Source: Cryptomeria japonica (lineage: Eukaryota; Streptophyta; Pinopsida; Cupressales; Cupressaceae). Taken from it: 64,000 nt of DNA. Shown in pieces: positions 45,114 through 57,141 of this stretch. A model generated the notes under the pieces. The model searched no databases. It was given only the letters and a program-made list of their open reading frames with translations, and was not told where the DNA came from. The number at the start of each line of letters is the position of its first letter. The first letter of the stretch is position 1. The DNA lies in assembly GCF_030272615.1 (NCBI RefSeq), contig NC_081408.1, positions 611,451,673 through 611,515,672 of the forward strand, read 5' to 3'. The position numbers were made by a program, and so were the translations under genes.

Positions 45114-46170
45114 CTATGAAGGCTCTCGAGTGATAGTAGTTCCAACATAAACCTCTAGGGTTTGGAACTCTTGATCCTCTCCAATTCTAGCTGAACCGGT
45201 AGGTAAGAATATGTCACTATCAGATATACTAGAAAATAAAGACAAAGTTGCATCCCTATGTTCTTTAATCTTCAGTAATTCTACTAGTGGGACAGTGACC
45301 CTCATTTGTGTAAGAGCTTGAGCCATGTTAAATGCAGAACTATTACTTATTTTAGTACTAGCTCTAACTCTTTCTACCTTGAATTGACTTGTCTTTTTTA
45401 CTGTGGTAGCTCCTTGTATATCACTGGTGTTTTTGTCATTTGTACTCTTGAGTACATCTTTAACTTGTTCCCCCTTTTCTTGACCAATTTTAGGAATAGT
45501 AGTAGCACTACTTGCTGCCCCCTTTTGAGTGACCACTTTTATGAACATGGAACCAGGTTCACCCTGATCAGTGTCTTTCTTGGTGCTTCTCAAGTTATAG
45601 TTGTGTCTTGCTTTGGCAATGGCAGCTTTGGTGAGACTTTTAACTTCTTCCTCACTAGGCCTTATAAGATGAACTTCTTCATCCTAAATTATTACCACAT
45701 TCAAAGTAGGATGCCAATCCAAGGTTAGTTGTCCTTGAACAAACCTTTCATTATCTAGCACATCATTGTAATCACTTTGTATAGACTCCTCATCACTTTC
45801 TATAATAGTTTCAAACATATTGATGTTAGGCTCAACTTCTTGTCTCATGGATTCTTCAAGGGCTTGAGCTACTGCACATTGACAAGGAGAATGTGGTCCA
45901 TCACAGGCAATACACCAGGGAGTATTTTCTATATTATGTACAATTTTCCCTTTCAAAGGGTCTAGAGTTTCCTGATTCTGAGCAATTTTGGGCTTCTCAT
46001 TTTGGGGTTTGCCATCTTTCCAATTGGTATTATATGGCATATCATGCAATCTAGGGGGCCTATCCTACCAGTTATAATGAGGTTTATCATTTTTGTTTAC
46101 CTTGGTAGTCAGATCCTTCATAGCAATGACCAACTTCTCTCTCTTGTCTTCCTCCTTAGCTGCTTTGCTA
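45114..46170 (-). pseudogene. gag: gag C-terminal part: zinc-knuckle variant and linker to protease
   Basis: Two open frames (45,684-46,049 and 45,114-45,593) joined through a few stops. WCIACDGPHSPCQC near 45,887-45,930 is a compact zinc-knuckle variant (CX2CX3HX2C), shorter than the standard CX2CX4HX4C. The rest is acidic, then Ser/Thr/Lys-rich linker without a domain. Protease follows directly. Confidence 0.7.
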
Positions 46171-46178
46171 GGTTGTTG

Positions 46179-47216
46179 TTATGTTTCTTGCCATAACCTA
46201 CCATCTGTTCTTCTTCCTAACTTCCTAGATGCTTTTCTATTACTTTCTACATTAATGGCAATTCTTACAGCATCTCTCAAGTTGTATGGATTTTTGTCCC
46301 TCAGGATATAAGCCATCTTTGAGTCAAATGCATTATAATAGGTATTCAGACATGTGTTATCATCTAACCTCATCACCTGATACAATCTATGCATAGCCTT
46401 TTGGAATCTAGCATTGAAATCAGTGACCATTTCATTGTCAGACTTTCTGATGTTAATAAATTCATTGAACATAAAGCTCACATTTGTTTTATCACCATAT
46501 TGCTCTTGAAAACAATTTTTAAAATCTTCCCATGACCCAATGCTATTAACTGGAAGACCTATGTACCAATCTCTTGCATCATCAACCAGGGACTGAACAA
46601 ACAATTTCATGATGACATCTTCATCCACTATCTCATAATCATTTATTAGGTCCCCAAAAGATTTTAGATGTTCCTCAGCACTTATTTCATTGTTTCCAAC
46701 AAATTTATGGAGTCTATCCCTTAACTCAGTAGGAACATGATTGGGATACCCTGGGATCCCATCAAAGAACAGTTGTCTATATTGCTCTAAATTGATAGTT
46801 CTCCTTTGAAAAGGGGTAATAACATTATTTTTTCCCAAAGCCATTCTAACTTTTGGAATTGGAGACTGAGATATTTGGGTATGTTGACTGTTCACAGGGA
46901 ATTGACTCACTGATGCTACATTTGCGGGCTCCGTAGGTTGAATTTTAACTGGGGGAAGGGAAATTTGTTGAGGATCAGGGTTACTAAGGTCTTCTAATGG
47001 GAACATGATAGGGGGAGCTTTTAGATATCTAATTTTTCTTTTGACTTCCTGATTGGCTACTTCTAGCTCAACCTTCTCTAACTCCATTTGTAAGTCCTCC
47101 TTCTCTTTCCTCATTCTTTCCATTTCTCTCTCATGTGCTGACAACCTATGAGAAATCTCCTCTGCACTTTTAGATCTGATTCCATCATCTACCCATTTTT
47201 GTTTTCCTTTATCCAC
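46179..47216 (-). pseudogene. gag: gypsy gag core
   Basis: 345-codon minus-strand frame. A charged coiled coil (HEREMERMRKEKEDLQMELE) is followed by a linker and the retrotransposon gag domain: LEQYRQLFFDGIPGYPNHV, LFVQSLVDDARDWYIGLPV, SIGSWEDFKNCFQEQYGDK and DFNARFQKAMHRL (about 46,400-46,640). It forms the particle shell. It continues the frame of 47,283-47,939 once two TAGs (near 47,283 and 47,232) are accounted for. Confidence 0.9.
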
Positions 47217-47282
47217 ATTAGTCCTAGGAAGCTAAGAACCACTAAGAACTTCCCTGTTTGGTTGGACTACTGACCTATATGC

Positions 47283-47939
47283 CTACTTGGCTTTGGGGAT
47301 CAGAATTTCTCTGATCACAGGGCCCTCTTCATCGCTCTTTTCTTTTTCTTTAGCTAGCACTTCAAGGTCAGCTATTTGTCCAAGAAGCCTATCTCTCTCC
47401 ATTAATTTAGCTTTGACTTCCTTCTCCTTATTTGTTTCCTTTTGGGTTCTTAGGGCAATTAAATGGTGAACTCTCCTGTTCAAATCTTCAATCACTTGGG
47501 ACACTTTATCTTCATCAAGGAAAACCTCCTCAGAGTTAGATAAATTGACTTGATCTATGTCAATCAAACTAATGTTTCCATCGATTGTTCTAGGCACAGA
47601 GTGTCCAATTGCATTTGAACTAGTCCTATCTCTTGTAGAGACACTTACATGGGATAAATCTTGATTTAAGGCATGTGCATTATCAATATTCCCAAACAAT
47701 CTAGAATGGAAACCTAGTATATCATGTTCAAAATCTCTAGAAGAAGAATTAGATTTTGCATAAACAGTTTGATCAGGCATCTTATCGGTATTATTATTCT
47801 TTTGTACCCAAGTAGCATTTGATGGCTCATGCAACACTGGTCTCTTTTGGCCTCTTCGTGACTGCTCTGGCAAACCCTCTTGCAAAGTTTCACGAGGATG
47901 CTTCTTCATGAATGATCTGGTGTTTTTTCCTCCTTGCAT
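47283..47939 (-). pseudogene. gag: gypsy gag N-terminal region
   Basis: 218 codons from an ATG at 47,939, about 260 bases after the primer site, the first ATG with a long frame. Basic at the start (KKHPRETLQEGLPEQSRRGQKR), then acidic, then a predicted coiled coil (VSQVIEDLNRRVHHLIALR; KAKLMERDRLLGQIADLE). It ends in TAG; the same frame goes on into the gag core. Confidence 0.75.
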
Positions 47940-48195
47940 TATGCTTGTTCTCCTTTTAGAATGATTTATAATTCACAAGGACTGGTTCCAAGATAATAGA
48001 GTCACCACCCACAAGAATATGGGAATTGTGAAAATAAGCTTAGAATGAAAGACTGCAATTCCACAACACAATGATTTTATTTACAAATTCAAGCACAAAA
48101 TTAGCTTCTGGATTCTTAATGTGACTTATCCCATCCGGGTCACCACAATATGAATTAAATCTTTCTTAACTAGAAAATTTTAACAATTTATTTAC

Positions 48196-48213
48196 TCCCC
48201 AGCAAAGTCGCCA
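48196..48213 (-). promoter_or_regulatory. gypsy primer-binding site
   Basis: On the minus strand TGGCGACTTTGCTGGGGA, seven bases after the LTR terminus GAAGACA. This is close to the TGGCGACTC(T/C)GCTGGGGA site I associate with Tat-type elements. It proves that 48,221 is an LTR 3' end and that the element reads leftward. Confidence 0.85.
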
Positions 48214-48220
48214 CTTTTGT

Positions 48221-49154
48221 TGTCTTCAAAATTAGATTCACTTCAATATTCTTATAATAATATGATAACTCTATGCAGAAGAGATATTGAAGGGAAGGAA
48301 ACTCTTTGGACAACATATGACAAGGTTTGATTTAACCTCCTACACTTCGGACCTACTCAGAGTCCAGGCGGGTATACCTTTGTGAACTAAATTCAAACTT
48401 TCAAAAGATAAATCCACAACAAACCAATCCAGAAAACCAGTGGATCTAATCGCCTTGAAACTAACTGAAATAAAGGAATGAAAATTATACTCATATTCAG
48501 TATTTGACCTACAAAACATGTAATAGACAACCTCGATCTATACCAATGCCTTATCCAAGGTCACAGAGTCATCTAATTTCAAACAATACTCCCACAGTCA
48601 AATATATATACATATCCCATTAGTTTGGCTTCTGTAGATCCCTATATATGTTTGACACATATAAGAATTTATGCACACCAAATTAAACTATGCTCATCAA
48701 GATTCAAACATCTCACAAATAATTTACTGGTAGGAGTGATCCCCGCATATTTAATTTCCCTCCTAAAGAGAAAAGCTAGCAAACACATCTACTGAAAGTT
48801 GCCTTACAACCCCTATTCAAACGAAATAACTCTAGATTATTCAAAATGAAACAGTAAATAATTGCAAACACATTTGAAGACGATACAAAGTTTTACTCAA
48901 AACCAATGGTCTGTATATTGATATTATCTTCAAGAAAGAATTACAAAAACTTTCGAATATTCTCCATTAAACTTAGAAAAGCTCAGATAAATTTTTGTAG
49001 CATTTTCTTACAATTCTTTTGCGATCATCTTTTTCACTAGTGTTGGTATCCATTTATAACAATATGGATGCACATAGCTTTGGACATTCTTAGGAGAATT
49101 TGTTACAATCATTTCTTCCCAAGAAGAAGTTACAAAGATCTTTTACAAAAATAG
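48221..49154 (-). repeat. LTR 3' portion, middle copy
   Basis: Matches 34,284-35,217. By-eye comparison of the first ~385 bases shows about 21 differences. It serves as the 5' LTR end of the internal region at 41.1-48.2 kb. Confidence 0.85.
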
Positions 49155-52100
49155 TTACAAGTCCTTTTCGACCTCCGCAACTTCTTCTACTTGCTGTCCG
49201 GTTACAACCTCTTTTAACTATTCAGGAGCACCCTCTAACTACTCTACATCCTGGATGGCATATTTTCTTGTCCACTCATTGTACACATCATCAGTTGGCC
49301 ACACGAAGTTAATCACTTTTGCCTTTGCCTTGGTTAACCTCTTCCAGGAATTTCTCATCTTCTTAACCTTTGAATTGAGAAAACCATAATGAGATTTGAT
49401 TTTCTCTATCTCCTGAATTGTTACAACAAAAAAAGAAGCATCATCTAAATCAATAATTCCTTTTATTCTAGCTGATAGTTTGGCCTCTAATTCCTTAAGC
49501 CATACTTGTTTGTCCTTCAGTTGATCTAGGCTGACAAAAACTCCTGGGAGCAATTCAAAAACGTGATCAGTGTACTCATTCTTGTACAAGTTGATCTTTC
49601 TGTCAGCATTGTCTATCCCTTTTGCCAATTTCACTAGATCCTTGGTGGTATCACAAGTGGATTTGATGATAGGATCGGCCCCTGCTTCATCATAAGATAC
49701 ACAAATAAGCTCCAAGTCCTACTCTCTAGGCTTCCAATTGTAAAAAATAGGCATCAAAATGGCCTTATCTCCATTAAGCTCATTCCACATATCCAAAATC
49801 TTGCTTATGTTGTTATATAATAGTGAGGCACTCATGGTATCTGCAAAACTTGAGATGGTAGCCCTTACTCTTTCTTCATACTTCTTGGCATACAAGGCCT
49901 GAACCTATTTTAAATTCTCCAATTCTTGGGGAGTAACCTCAATCATTTGGGAGCTAGAAGGTGCTGGAGATGGTGAGAATTCAATGATGGGGTTGGTAGG
50001 TGGAGGTCTTGCTGAAGAAGAGGAAATCATCAGTGTTGAAGACTCACCTTGATGGTACTGTCCTATCAACTGGCTTTGCAGCTTAGCACTGATGCTATCG
50101 TTACCTCTTACCTCTTCCTTAGCACTATTGTAAGCCTTCAAAATTGTCTCCAACTTAACTTGGAGGTTTTCTTTTTCCTTAGCTTCTTTTTCTGCTATTG
50201 CAACACTAGATTTTGTAGTTTCTAGCACAGTGCTAGCAGCTTCCACCACCCCTGTGTTTTGCACTCTTTTTACTATCACCCCACCAAGGTAACTTGACCC
50301 TGGGGTGTCCTTATTTCTCCTATTTTCATCTCTTTTGAGGGACCACATGACCAATGCAGCATTGTCTTTGCTAAAAGTGATCCCCTCCATGGGTTTAGTT
50401 TCTTTTTTCACTGCCTCCAATACCGAGGCATCTACTATGTCCCACTCAGGGAGAATGAGTACTCCAGCTTATGCCACCATATCCCTTCCTTGCTTAGGAG
50501 AGATGGTTTTAAACTCATCTATCATTTCTTTCTTTATTTCCTCCTCCACCAGAGTTGGATCTTTGTGAGGCTACTCACCTTTTCTCTTCTCACATCTTGC
50601 ATTGTATTTATTAATATTTTGCTTTCATACAAATTGCATGAATGCTCCTGATGTAACAAAGTTATTGTCAGCCAAGAACTCATCACTGGCCTGCTTGATG
50701 TTAGGATCCCACTCCTGGCCCTTAAACTCATTGGTAGTGATATTCATCTCAGTAGCAGGGGGCTCTTCTAGCATTCCCTCTTCCACTTCATCATATGTGT
50801 AGGCTATTTCTCCCAGGCTACCTAACTGTATCACTTGTTCAACTGTTGCCTGTTCATCTCCTATATGAATAGGGGATTGGGATGGAAAGTACAAGGGTGT
50901 ATCAGATTGTACTTATTTTCCTACTCTCTACTTCTTTGGGCTCTCTTGGATGTCAATGACATCTTGTATCTTCCTCTTTCCTTTGGAGGTAGAGGGCTCC
51001 CCTGTTGTAGGCATCAGCACACTATAATTAGACTTCTTGTGCAATGTATAGTCACTAGGAGGGATTTCTCTAGTAGGAGTAGACCTACTTAAAACCATTC
51101 TTGCCTTTTAAGGGTTGTTTTTAATCACAACCTCTCTCTTTTCTTTCAGAGTCTGCATTACATCCTCAAAGCAAAGAATTAGAAATTTTATTTTCTCCTT
51201 AAAAGTGAAAAAGCTAGACAATGGGTCATAGCTAGTATCAAACTGATGTACAAAATCTAAGGCCTTTTTATAAGACACCCATTTTTCCTTTCTCAGCTCC
51301 TGCTCATCTAGATCAAACTCATTTCTTATGAGATCTTCAGGAAATTGGAATTGATGGGGTCTACCTCTACATATTGCTCTCTTTCTAAACATGCCATTGA
51401 AGAAATCTTTTGGATCAGCACACCTGGATATTGCAGTTGACAAATGATAAGGTTTGAGAAAATCCTCAAAACAGTTCCAACCTCCCTTGGTTATTGCAAA
51501 TTGGTGGACTATAGTGATAGTAGGGAAAATAGTCCCTTTACCCCTGCTTGTTAGTTCTGGCTCTTGTACACGACTAATTTGTCTGAGGACTTCTACAATT
51601 CCCACTTTGAGATGGACCTGATAGGGCAGGTGAAAAATGGAGTTCCTCAGAAACCAAATACTTTGAATACTATGGATGTAGGGTATAAGTAAATATCACC
51701 CCAATTATGGACAATTTTTATATTTTCTGCAAATTCCTTTGGTCTAATAAATTCCAAAAGAACCTTGGGGATTTTTAGGTTTTCTGAGCAGAGGAGAGTC
51801 CTAATCTTTGATGCAAAATATTTATGAAATTTCAAGAAACTATCATCATCCCTGTCCCATGACAACACTGTACTCCATAGTTGCACTGGCATCTTTTCTC
51901 CATCTTTCTCTTTTACAAGGTTCATTCCACTTGCAAAATAATCACCACCTTTGAACAAAAATAGATGCATGAGGAGTGAATACTATCCGAAAGGCCTATC
52001 AACCTTTCAATTCTTTATTCCTATCAACCCTACATGGATAGAATCAGTAATAAAAGAAGCATAATCAAAGGTTACTCCAAGAGAAGGATTCAAAATCTGA

Positions 52101-53578
52101 GCAATCATTAGCATGTAATGAATAGGAATATTTGCTTCAGCATCCTCTCCCAAAATCTGGCAAAGTGACCAATACACTCCCTTAGCCCTAAGGGTGAATA
52201 GACTCAATGAGAAGGGCTCTTCAGTGTTGGGTCCTACAACTGTCTGTAGACACCTAAAATTGTCATGTCTAATTAAATAAATATCTTTATTTATTTAATT
52301 ACTTTAGCCTAATTCTTCTATTAATTAAATAAATCTTTATTTATTAAATTAATTCATTCATCCTCTTCTAACCTTATTTCTCATTTAAATAAAGACATTT
52401 ATTTATTTAAATTATCCTTTTCCTAAATTAAATAAATATCTTATTTATTTAATTGATCTCACTTCTACTATTAATTAAATAAATCTTTATTTATTTAATT
52501 AATTCATTGACCTTTTCTACCCATGACACATGTCATTCATCTCTTAACTCATACACTACCTACCCCTTTCATCATTTTATTATTTCTTTTACCTACCCTC
52601 TAATCATAGCCGACCTCCTTTTACACCTCTCAATCTTATCCCTCCATTTCATATAGTGTCTTCTATATAAGGAGATGCTTCCTTCATTATCAAACCCCCC
52701 GTTGACTACTTGACTACACTACGCTTTTGAATATAGGCAATCCTACTTGCAACCACATTTTGTTCTTTGTTGAGCTCTTGTGCACATAAAATTTGAGAGC
52801 AAATATATCAAGCAAGATCAATGGAGATAGGAAGAATGGATATCCAAACCCTATTTGACATGTGATGGTATAATCTTTGTGATTTCATTTGATTTGCATT
52901 GTCTTAGGTCATCTTCATATGTTATGGTGGATCTTTGTTGTTGTTAGGCTAGGGTTTTGTGGTTGAATTCATTTAGCCTTTCAATATCATTATTATTGTT
53001 ATCCATTTTCACCATATACACTATCAACCCACCTATCTTCACAAAAAATACCTTAAGAGGCCCATTTCTAAGGTGGTTCCTTTGTGCACTGTATACTTGA
53101 GCTAATGATTTGAAATTAATGGGTTCCAGAAAATTGGTAGACTCATTAAGCCCAAAAGCACTTCTGAATTCCTCATTATTGATTTCAATGAGGGCTTTCC
53201 CATTTATATCTGTAATGCTCCTTGTGACTAGATCATAATTATGTGTGGTCTGAGTTAGGAGATCCATATTGATGAATACTCACGGAACTACCAACTTTCC
53301 AACATCTACCTCCTAGATGCTATTTTGTGGGGCTGGGGAATTTCTCATGCCAAATCCAACTTTGAACAACCCCAACCTAGACAACCCAACCTATGGATCT
53401 CTCAGCCAGTTTCCCTTATCATATAACCCCTCTCCTATTTTCAAACGAGGAGCTCTTGGCACTAATTCTTTCACCTTTGATGCCTGATTAGTTGACAATG
53501 TCAACTATTCGAGAAAATCATCACAAATGGCCCTTTCTTGATAATTAACTTTCCCGAAAAATTCTCTCTTAGGTGCCA
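49155..53578 (-). pseudogene. ORF downstream of integrase, second copy, split by a solo LTR
   Basis: Minus strand from an ATG at 53,578 (MAPK-type start; copy 1 has MVP then a stop) to the TAG at 49,239. Same protein as 35,218-38,818, but broken elsewhere: an extra T near 53,560, stops near 53,510 and 53,250, the solo LTR at 52,245-53,020, a frameshift near 51,640 and stops near 51,110, 50,570 and 49,906. It keeps about 28 bp near 51,710 that copy 1 has lost (EFAENIKIVHNWGDIYL). Since the damage differs between copies, their common ancestor had a long intact frame. Confidence 0.72.
52245..53020 (+). mobile_element. solo LTR inserted in the extra ORF
   Basis: 776 bp, TGTAGACACCTAAAATTG to CCATATACA, absent from copy 1, flanked by CTGTC (52,240-52,244) and CTATC (53,021-53,025), a 5-bp target duplication with one change. 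A TATA box TATATAAGG near 52,673 gives plus orientation. Its first ~260 bp hold five AT-rich palindromes of the type ATTAAATAAA-N-TTTATTTAAT. No internal sequence remains, so the element was lost by LTR-LTR recombination. Confidence 0.88.
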
Positions 53579-55530
53579 TTTTAGAATATGCAAGCAATGT
53601 AATTATTACCCCAACTGGTTCTATGACAAAATCAAGACCTCAATTAACACACGCTGCTAAGAAATTACCAAGCAAGAGTACAAGAAAACCTATTTTTAGC
53701 TTGAAAAAATCTGCTCTACAACTAAATGAACTTGCTCTATGTCTGAAGGAATTAGCTCTGTAATTGCTCCTCTGCAACAATTCTTTAAAATGATACCTTC
53801 ATCTGGTTGATACAAAATCATATATGGTACCCAAGCTCTTAACTACAATATTGATACCACATACTTCGGCCATCCCTTTAGAATTGAATTCGTGAGGGAA
53901 TTCGAATTTTTCGCTCCAATGGGTCACAACGTACCTGCACATTCTTTCTTTTCGCTCTTTCACTGTTTTCCAAAGCATAACCTTCAGGCAATTTCGTTAA
54001 ATGAAATCATGCCAACCATCCGATCTAAAGAAACTTAATCAGCCTTTAGACTGACTTAACAGCTTTGCTTTCGCATCGGGCCCTACCTCCTTTTCGCCAT
54101 TTCGCAGGCTTTATCCTTCGAGCACTTTTCCTTCACAAAGCAACACCAAGAGTTGGATGGAACTTTAACTGCTCGGCATTTAACTCTTACCGGGACCGTT
54201 AGCTTTTTCATTAACCGCGCCTTTATCCTAACTGCTAACGGTCTTTCACTATTTTGTGTAGCTTAAACAACTTTCAACTTCAGGCCACGAAACAACGTGA
54301 AGCATTGGATCAAATCAGAGATGACCATCCTTTAAGGGAGACCTTTATGCCTGCTTTACTTACGCTATTCTTTCATTGGTTACTGAATACCACATGGCAG
54401 TCAACCATTAGCTTTGGAAAGTTGTTCGAGTATAGTTCAACGTCAGCCACGTGTCTTTCCCTTATAACCACTGGTTACACCTTGGTGGGCCCTCAACTTC
54501 TTCTAAAACCACGTGTCCATGGACACGTCACCATCTAGCATTACACCCGGATGAGCCCTTTTTCCTTTTTCGCTGTTTCACAAAGCATATCCTTCGGTAG
54601 GTTCATAACCACAAAACAACACAAGCCCTTGGATCAAAACGGAGTTGATCCCCTTTTTAACTTCATTCTTTATCTGTCTTCGGGGCCCAAAAATGTTTTT
54701 GCCATTTCACAGGGCATAAAATACGAGCACTTTACCATTGTGAATTCACATAGGCCGTTAGATTATTTTTGACTTGCTCGGTGCTTAACAACTCAACTAA
54801 ATTCGGTAGACGAGGGCCCTCTAACTCAAACTCCATCCACCTGGCATCTAGTCACCTTTTAAACTGACATGTCGACCTTTCATTTGTTGAGAGAAAACAC
54901 TAGATTCCACCTCATCCTTGACACCTGTATTTGCCAAGTCATGTCTTATCCCATGGCATGACTCACCTCTAGGACCCACCTTTTAATCCTTAAAGCCAAC
55001 TTGTTGACCATTGCGACCTCCTACCACGTGCCATCATCTTACTCGCCCTCTCGACCAGCTGGACCATCTGCTTGGAGTGCCATGTCATTTCGCTATTTTG
55101 CGAAAGCTAAAACACGAGCATCTTCACCCTGTGAAATAGCGCGAACCGTCAAATCAAATGGGACTTGATCACCTTTTAGTTGGTTGGAAAGTCTTCACTA
55201 CAGGGTCACACCAGATGCTTTCGCCATTTCACGAAAGGTATTTCACTTGCAAGTTCTAGCTGCAAAATAATGCCAGCCGTTAGATCCTGAGCGAGATGAA
55301 GCCTTTTTAAACTGGACCAAATGTGCACCATTTAGAATGCTTCTCCCTTTTGCCATTTCACGAGACTTAAACCATGCACAACTTCGCCTAACGAAATAGC
55401 GAAAACCATAGATCCATCTGAAAGTTGCATGCAACTTACTGGGCCTGACAACATTAGGAAGAAAAGACATAAGGCATAAATTTTTACAATTAATTCAAAT
55501 GATCGCCTAAGCAAAAGACATGGGGGGACA
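53579..55530 (-). promoter_or_regulatory. promoter-like repeat region upstream of the extra ORF, second copy
   Basis: Counterpart of 38,819-40,728 with the same TTTCGCCATTTCG motif series (for example near 53,956, 54,093, 54,566, 54,706, 55,085, 55,218, 55,348) and the same CACGTG cores (near 54,450 and 54,513). The motifs are often better preserved as CpG here than in copy 1. Right edge GGGGACA at 55,530. Confidence 0.55.
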
Positions 55531-55560
55531 CCTCTGATGACCCCAAGATCCATTACTTAA

Positions 55561-55626
55561 GTGGATAAAGTAACAAAGGAATAGAAACTAGAGGTGGATA
55601 AAGTAACAAAGGAATAGAAACTAGAG
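55561..55626. repeat. 33-bp tandem duplication
   Basis: GTGGATAAAGTAACAAAGGA begins at 55,561 and 55,594. The left element copy has a single unit at 40,759. Confidence 0.9.
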
Positions 55627-55845
55627 GGTTTTTTGATAAAACATTGAATGATTTAAAATTAAAACCTTAAACCCTTAAGACCTAACACAGACTTGAGGCA
55701 TTTGATAGTGTGTCTAACTCAAAATTTCAAAAACTTAGCCAATTATGGGGAAAGAAAACCCATTTTTTAAACAATGATAACAATGGCTCTCACTAGGGAT
55801 GGTTGATCACAAGGTCAACACAAGAAAACTCAAAAACTCTAGAGG

Positions 55846-56647
55846 AATCCTTACCATTTAAGTCACATACCACAAAAGGGCCAATCCATAATGATTCAAA
55901 TTTTTTATGCTTTCCCTTGTCCTGTCCTTTTGCATTCCACTGAAGAACAATATCATTAATTTGAAACTTCCTTAATGATGTCCTTTTATCAAAAAGGTAC
56001 TTGGACTACAATTGGATCTTCTGATTTCTTTTATGAGCTAGAGTTCTGAGCTCTTCCACCTCCACAATTTGGATCATTCTGTTCTCCATTGGTTCAGATA
56101 GCTCCATGTCCTCATCTTGCAAGAATTTATAAACTGGAAGAAGATTATTCACTGGGAATCCGACTTGAGTACCATAAACCAATTCAAAAGGTGACATTCC
56201 AATGGCCTTCTTAATTGTTATTCTATTTGCCCACAAAGCTAACTTCAATTTTTGATCCCAAGATCTCTTGTTTTCTTCCAGGATTTTCTTGATGATGTTT
56301 AAAAGGCTTTTATTGCTGGATTCTGCTTGTCCATTCCCCTGAGGGTGATAGGGTGAAGAGTAAGACATAAGTATTCCATGACTGGTACAAAATCCTACAA
56401 ACTCTTCCGACCTGAAACTCATGGCATTATCCATCACCAATTTTGCAAGTATTCCAAACCTAGTTATTACATTATCCATCAGGAAGTCAATGACAACCCT
56501 GCTTGTAGCTCTTCTTGTAGGATAGCTTCTATCCATTTGGTGAAATAGTCAGTGGCTACTATGATGCATCTGTGACCTTTTCCTAATCTTTCAACAATTT
56601 CTCCAATAAAATCAATGCCCCAGTGGACAAAAGGGGCTTCCACTGTC
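55846..56647 (-). pseudogene. pol: truncated second integrase copy
   Basis: Minus-strand integrase from about 56,647 to 55,846, including VMDNAMSF, HPQGNGQAES, MSPFELVYGTQV and LWIGPFVVCDLNGKDS. Everything upstream of the first catalytic region (near WGIDFI) is missing at the break at 56,647. The pol terminus (PVHGQFPKHYF in copy 1) is lost with a 163-bp deletion relative to 41,011-41,173; both edges carry AGGAA. A one-base frameshift near 56,520 separates the start. Confidence 0.9.
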
Positions 56648-56649
56648 CA

Positions 56650-57141
56650 CTGTCAACAAACAACATTTCTACCAAGGAAGAAAAAAATCTATAGGAAATA
56701 GGAGAAACCACTCACATAGACTTGAAGATGTAGGAATCCAAATCGAAACTGTATGTGCCTCTGGAAACTACTCAAATGCTTATCTTGATTTTGGTGAAGA
56801 AATCTTAGATTCTATCAAAATCATTAGGATTCAAGCTAGACAGATTGATCTGCATCTTGCTTCCCAAATAGGAACTCCAATGTAGTCCAGATCTAATTGG
56901 GTGTATTGCAAGGCTCAACATGAAATACAAGATCTAGAGACATAGACATACATAATGTCCCAAATGCTTTATCACACCTATTGAACCATTTTCTCTTCTT
57001 AGTAACACTTATAGGGTCAAACATTTGTACCCATGGTCACTATGTATAGTACTCCAAATGGCTCAAGTGAATGTCTATTTGTTATTCCCAATCGTGGTAG
57101 TTGAATGGAGTAAGGGGAGCAATATTATTTGGATCCATTAT
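56650..57141 (-). pseudogene. gag: copia gag fragment
   Basis: Minus strand from the ATG at about 57,141: MDPNNIAPLTPFNYHDWE, then LYIVTMGTN, FNRCDKAFGTLCMS, and WTTLEFLFGKQD-like, the UBN2-type copia gag (NYxxW, then C/S--A-G-L--S, W--L---F). Several TAG/TAA stops and frameshifts. It is cut at 56,650 where the gypsy array begins, consistent with the gypsy being inside this copia. Confidence 0.75.

Larger units (their letters stand above)
34284..56647 (-). mobile_element. Tat-like Ty3/gypsy tandem: LTR - internal - LTR - partial internal
   Basis: The left repeat ends at TGTCTTCAAAAT (34,284). The second copy of that terminus (48,221) adjoins a gypsy primer site, so both are LTR 3' ends on the minus strand. 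From 48,221 rightward the second copy does not stop at a 5' LTR boundary but runs on into integrase and breaks at about 56,647. So two elements share a middle LTR, as expected from recombination between tandem copies. All coding regions lie on the minus strand. By eye the two copies differ at about 5-7% of positions. Pol order is protease, extra RNase H, RT, native RNase H, integrase. Confidence 0.88.
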
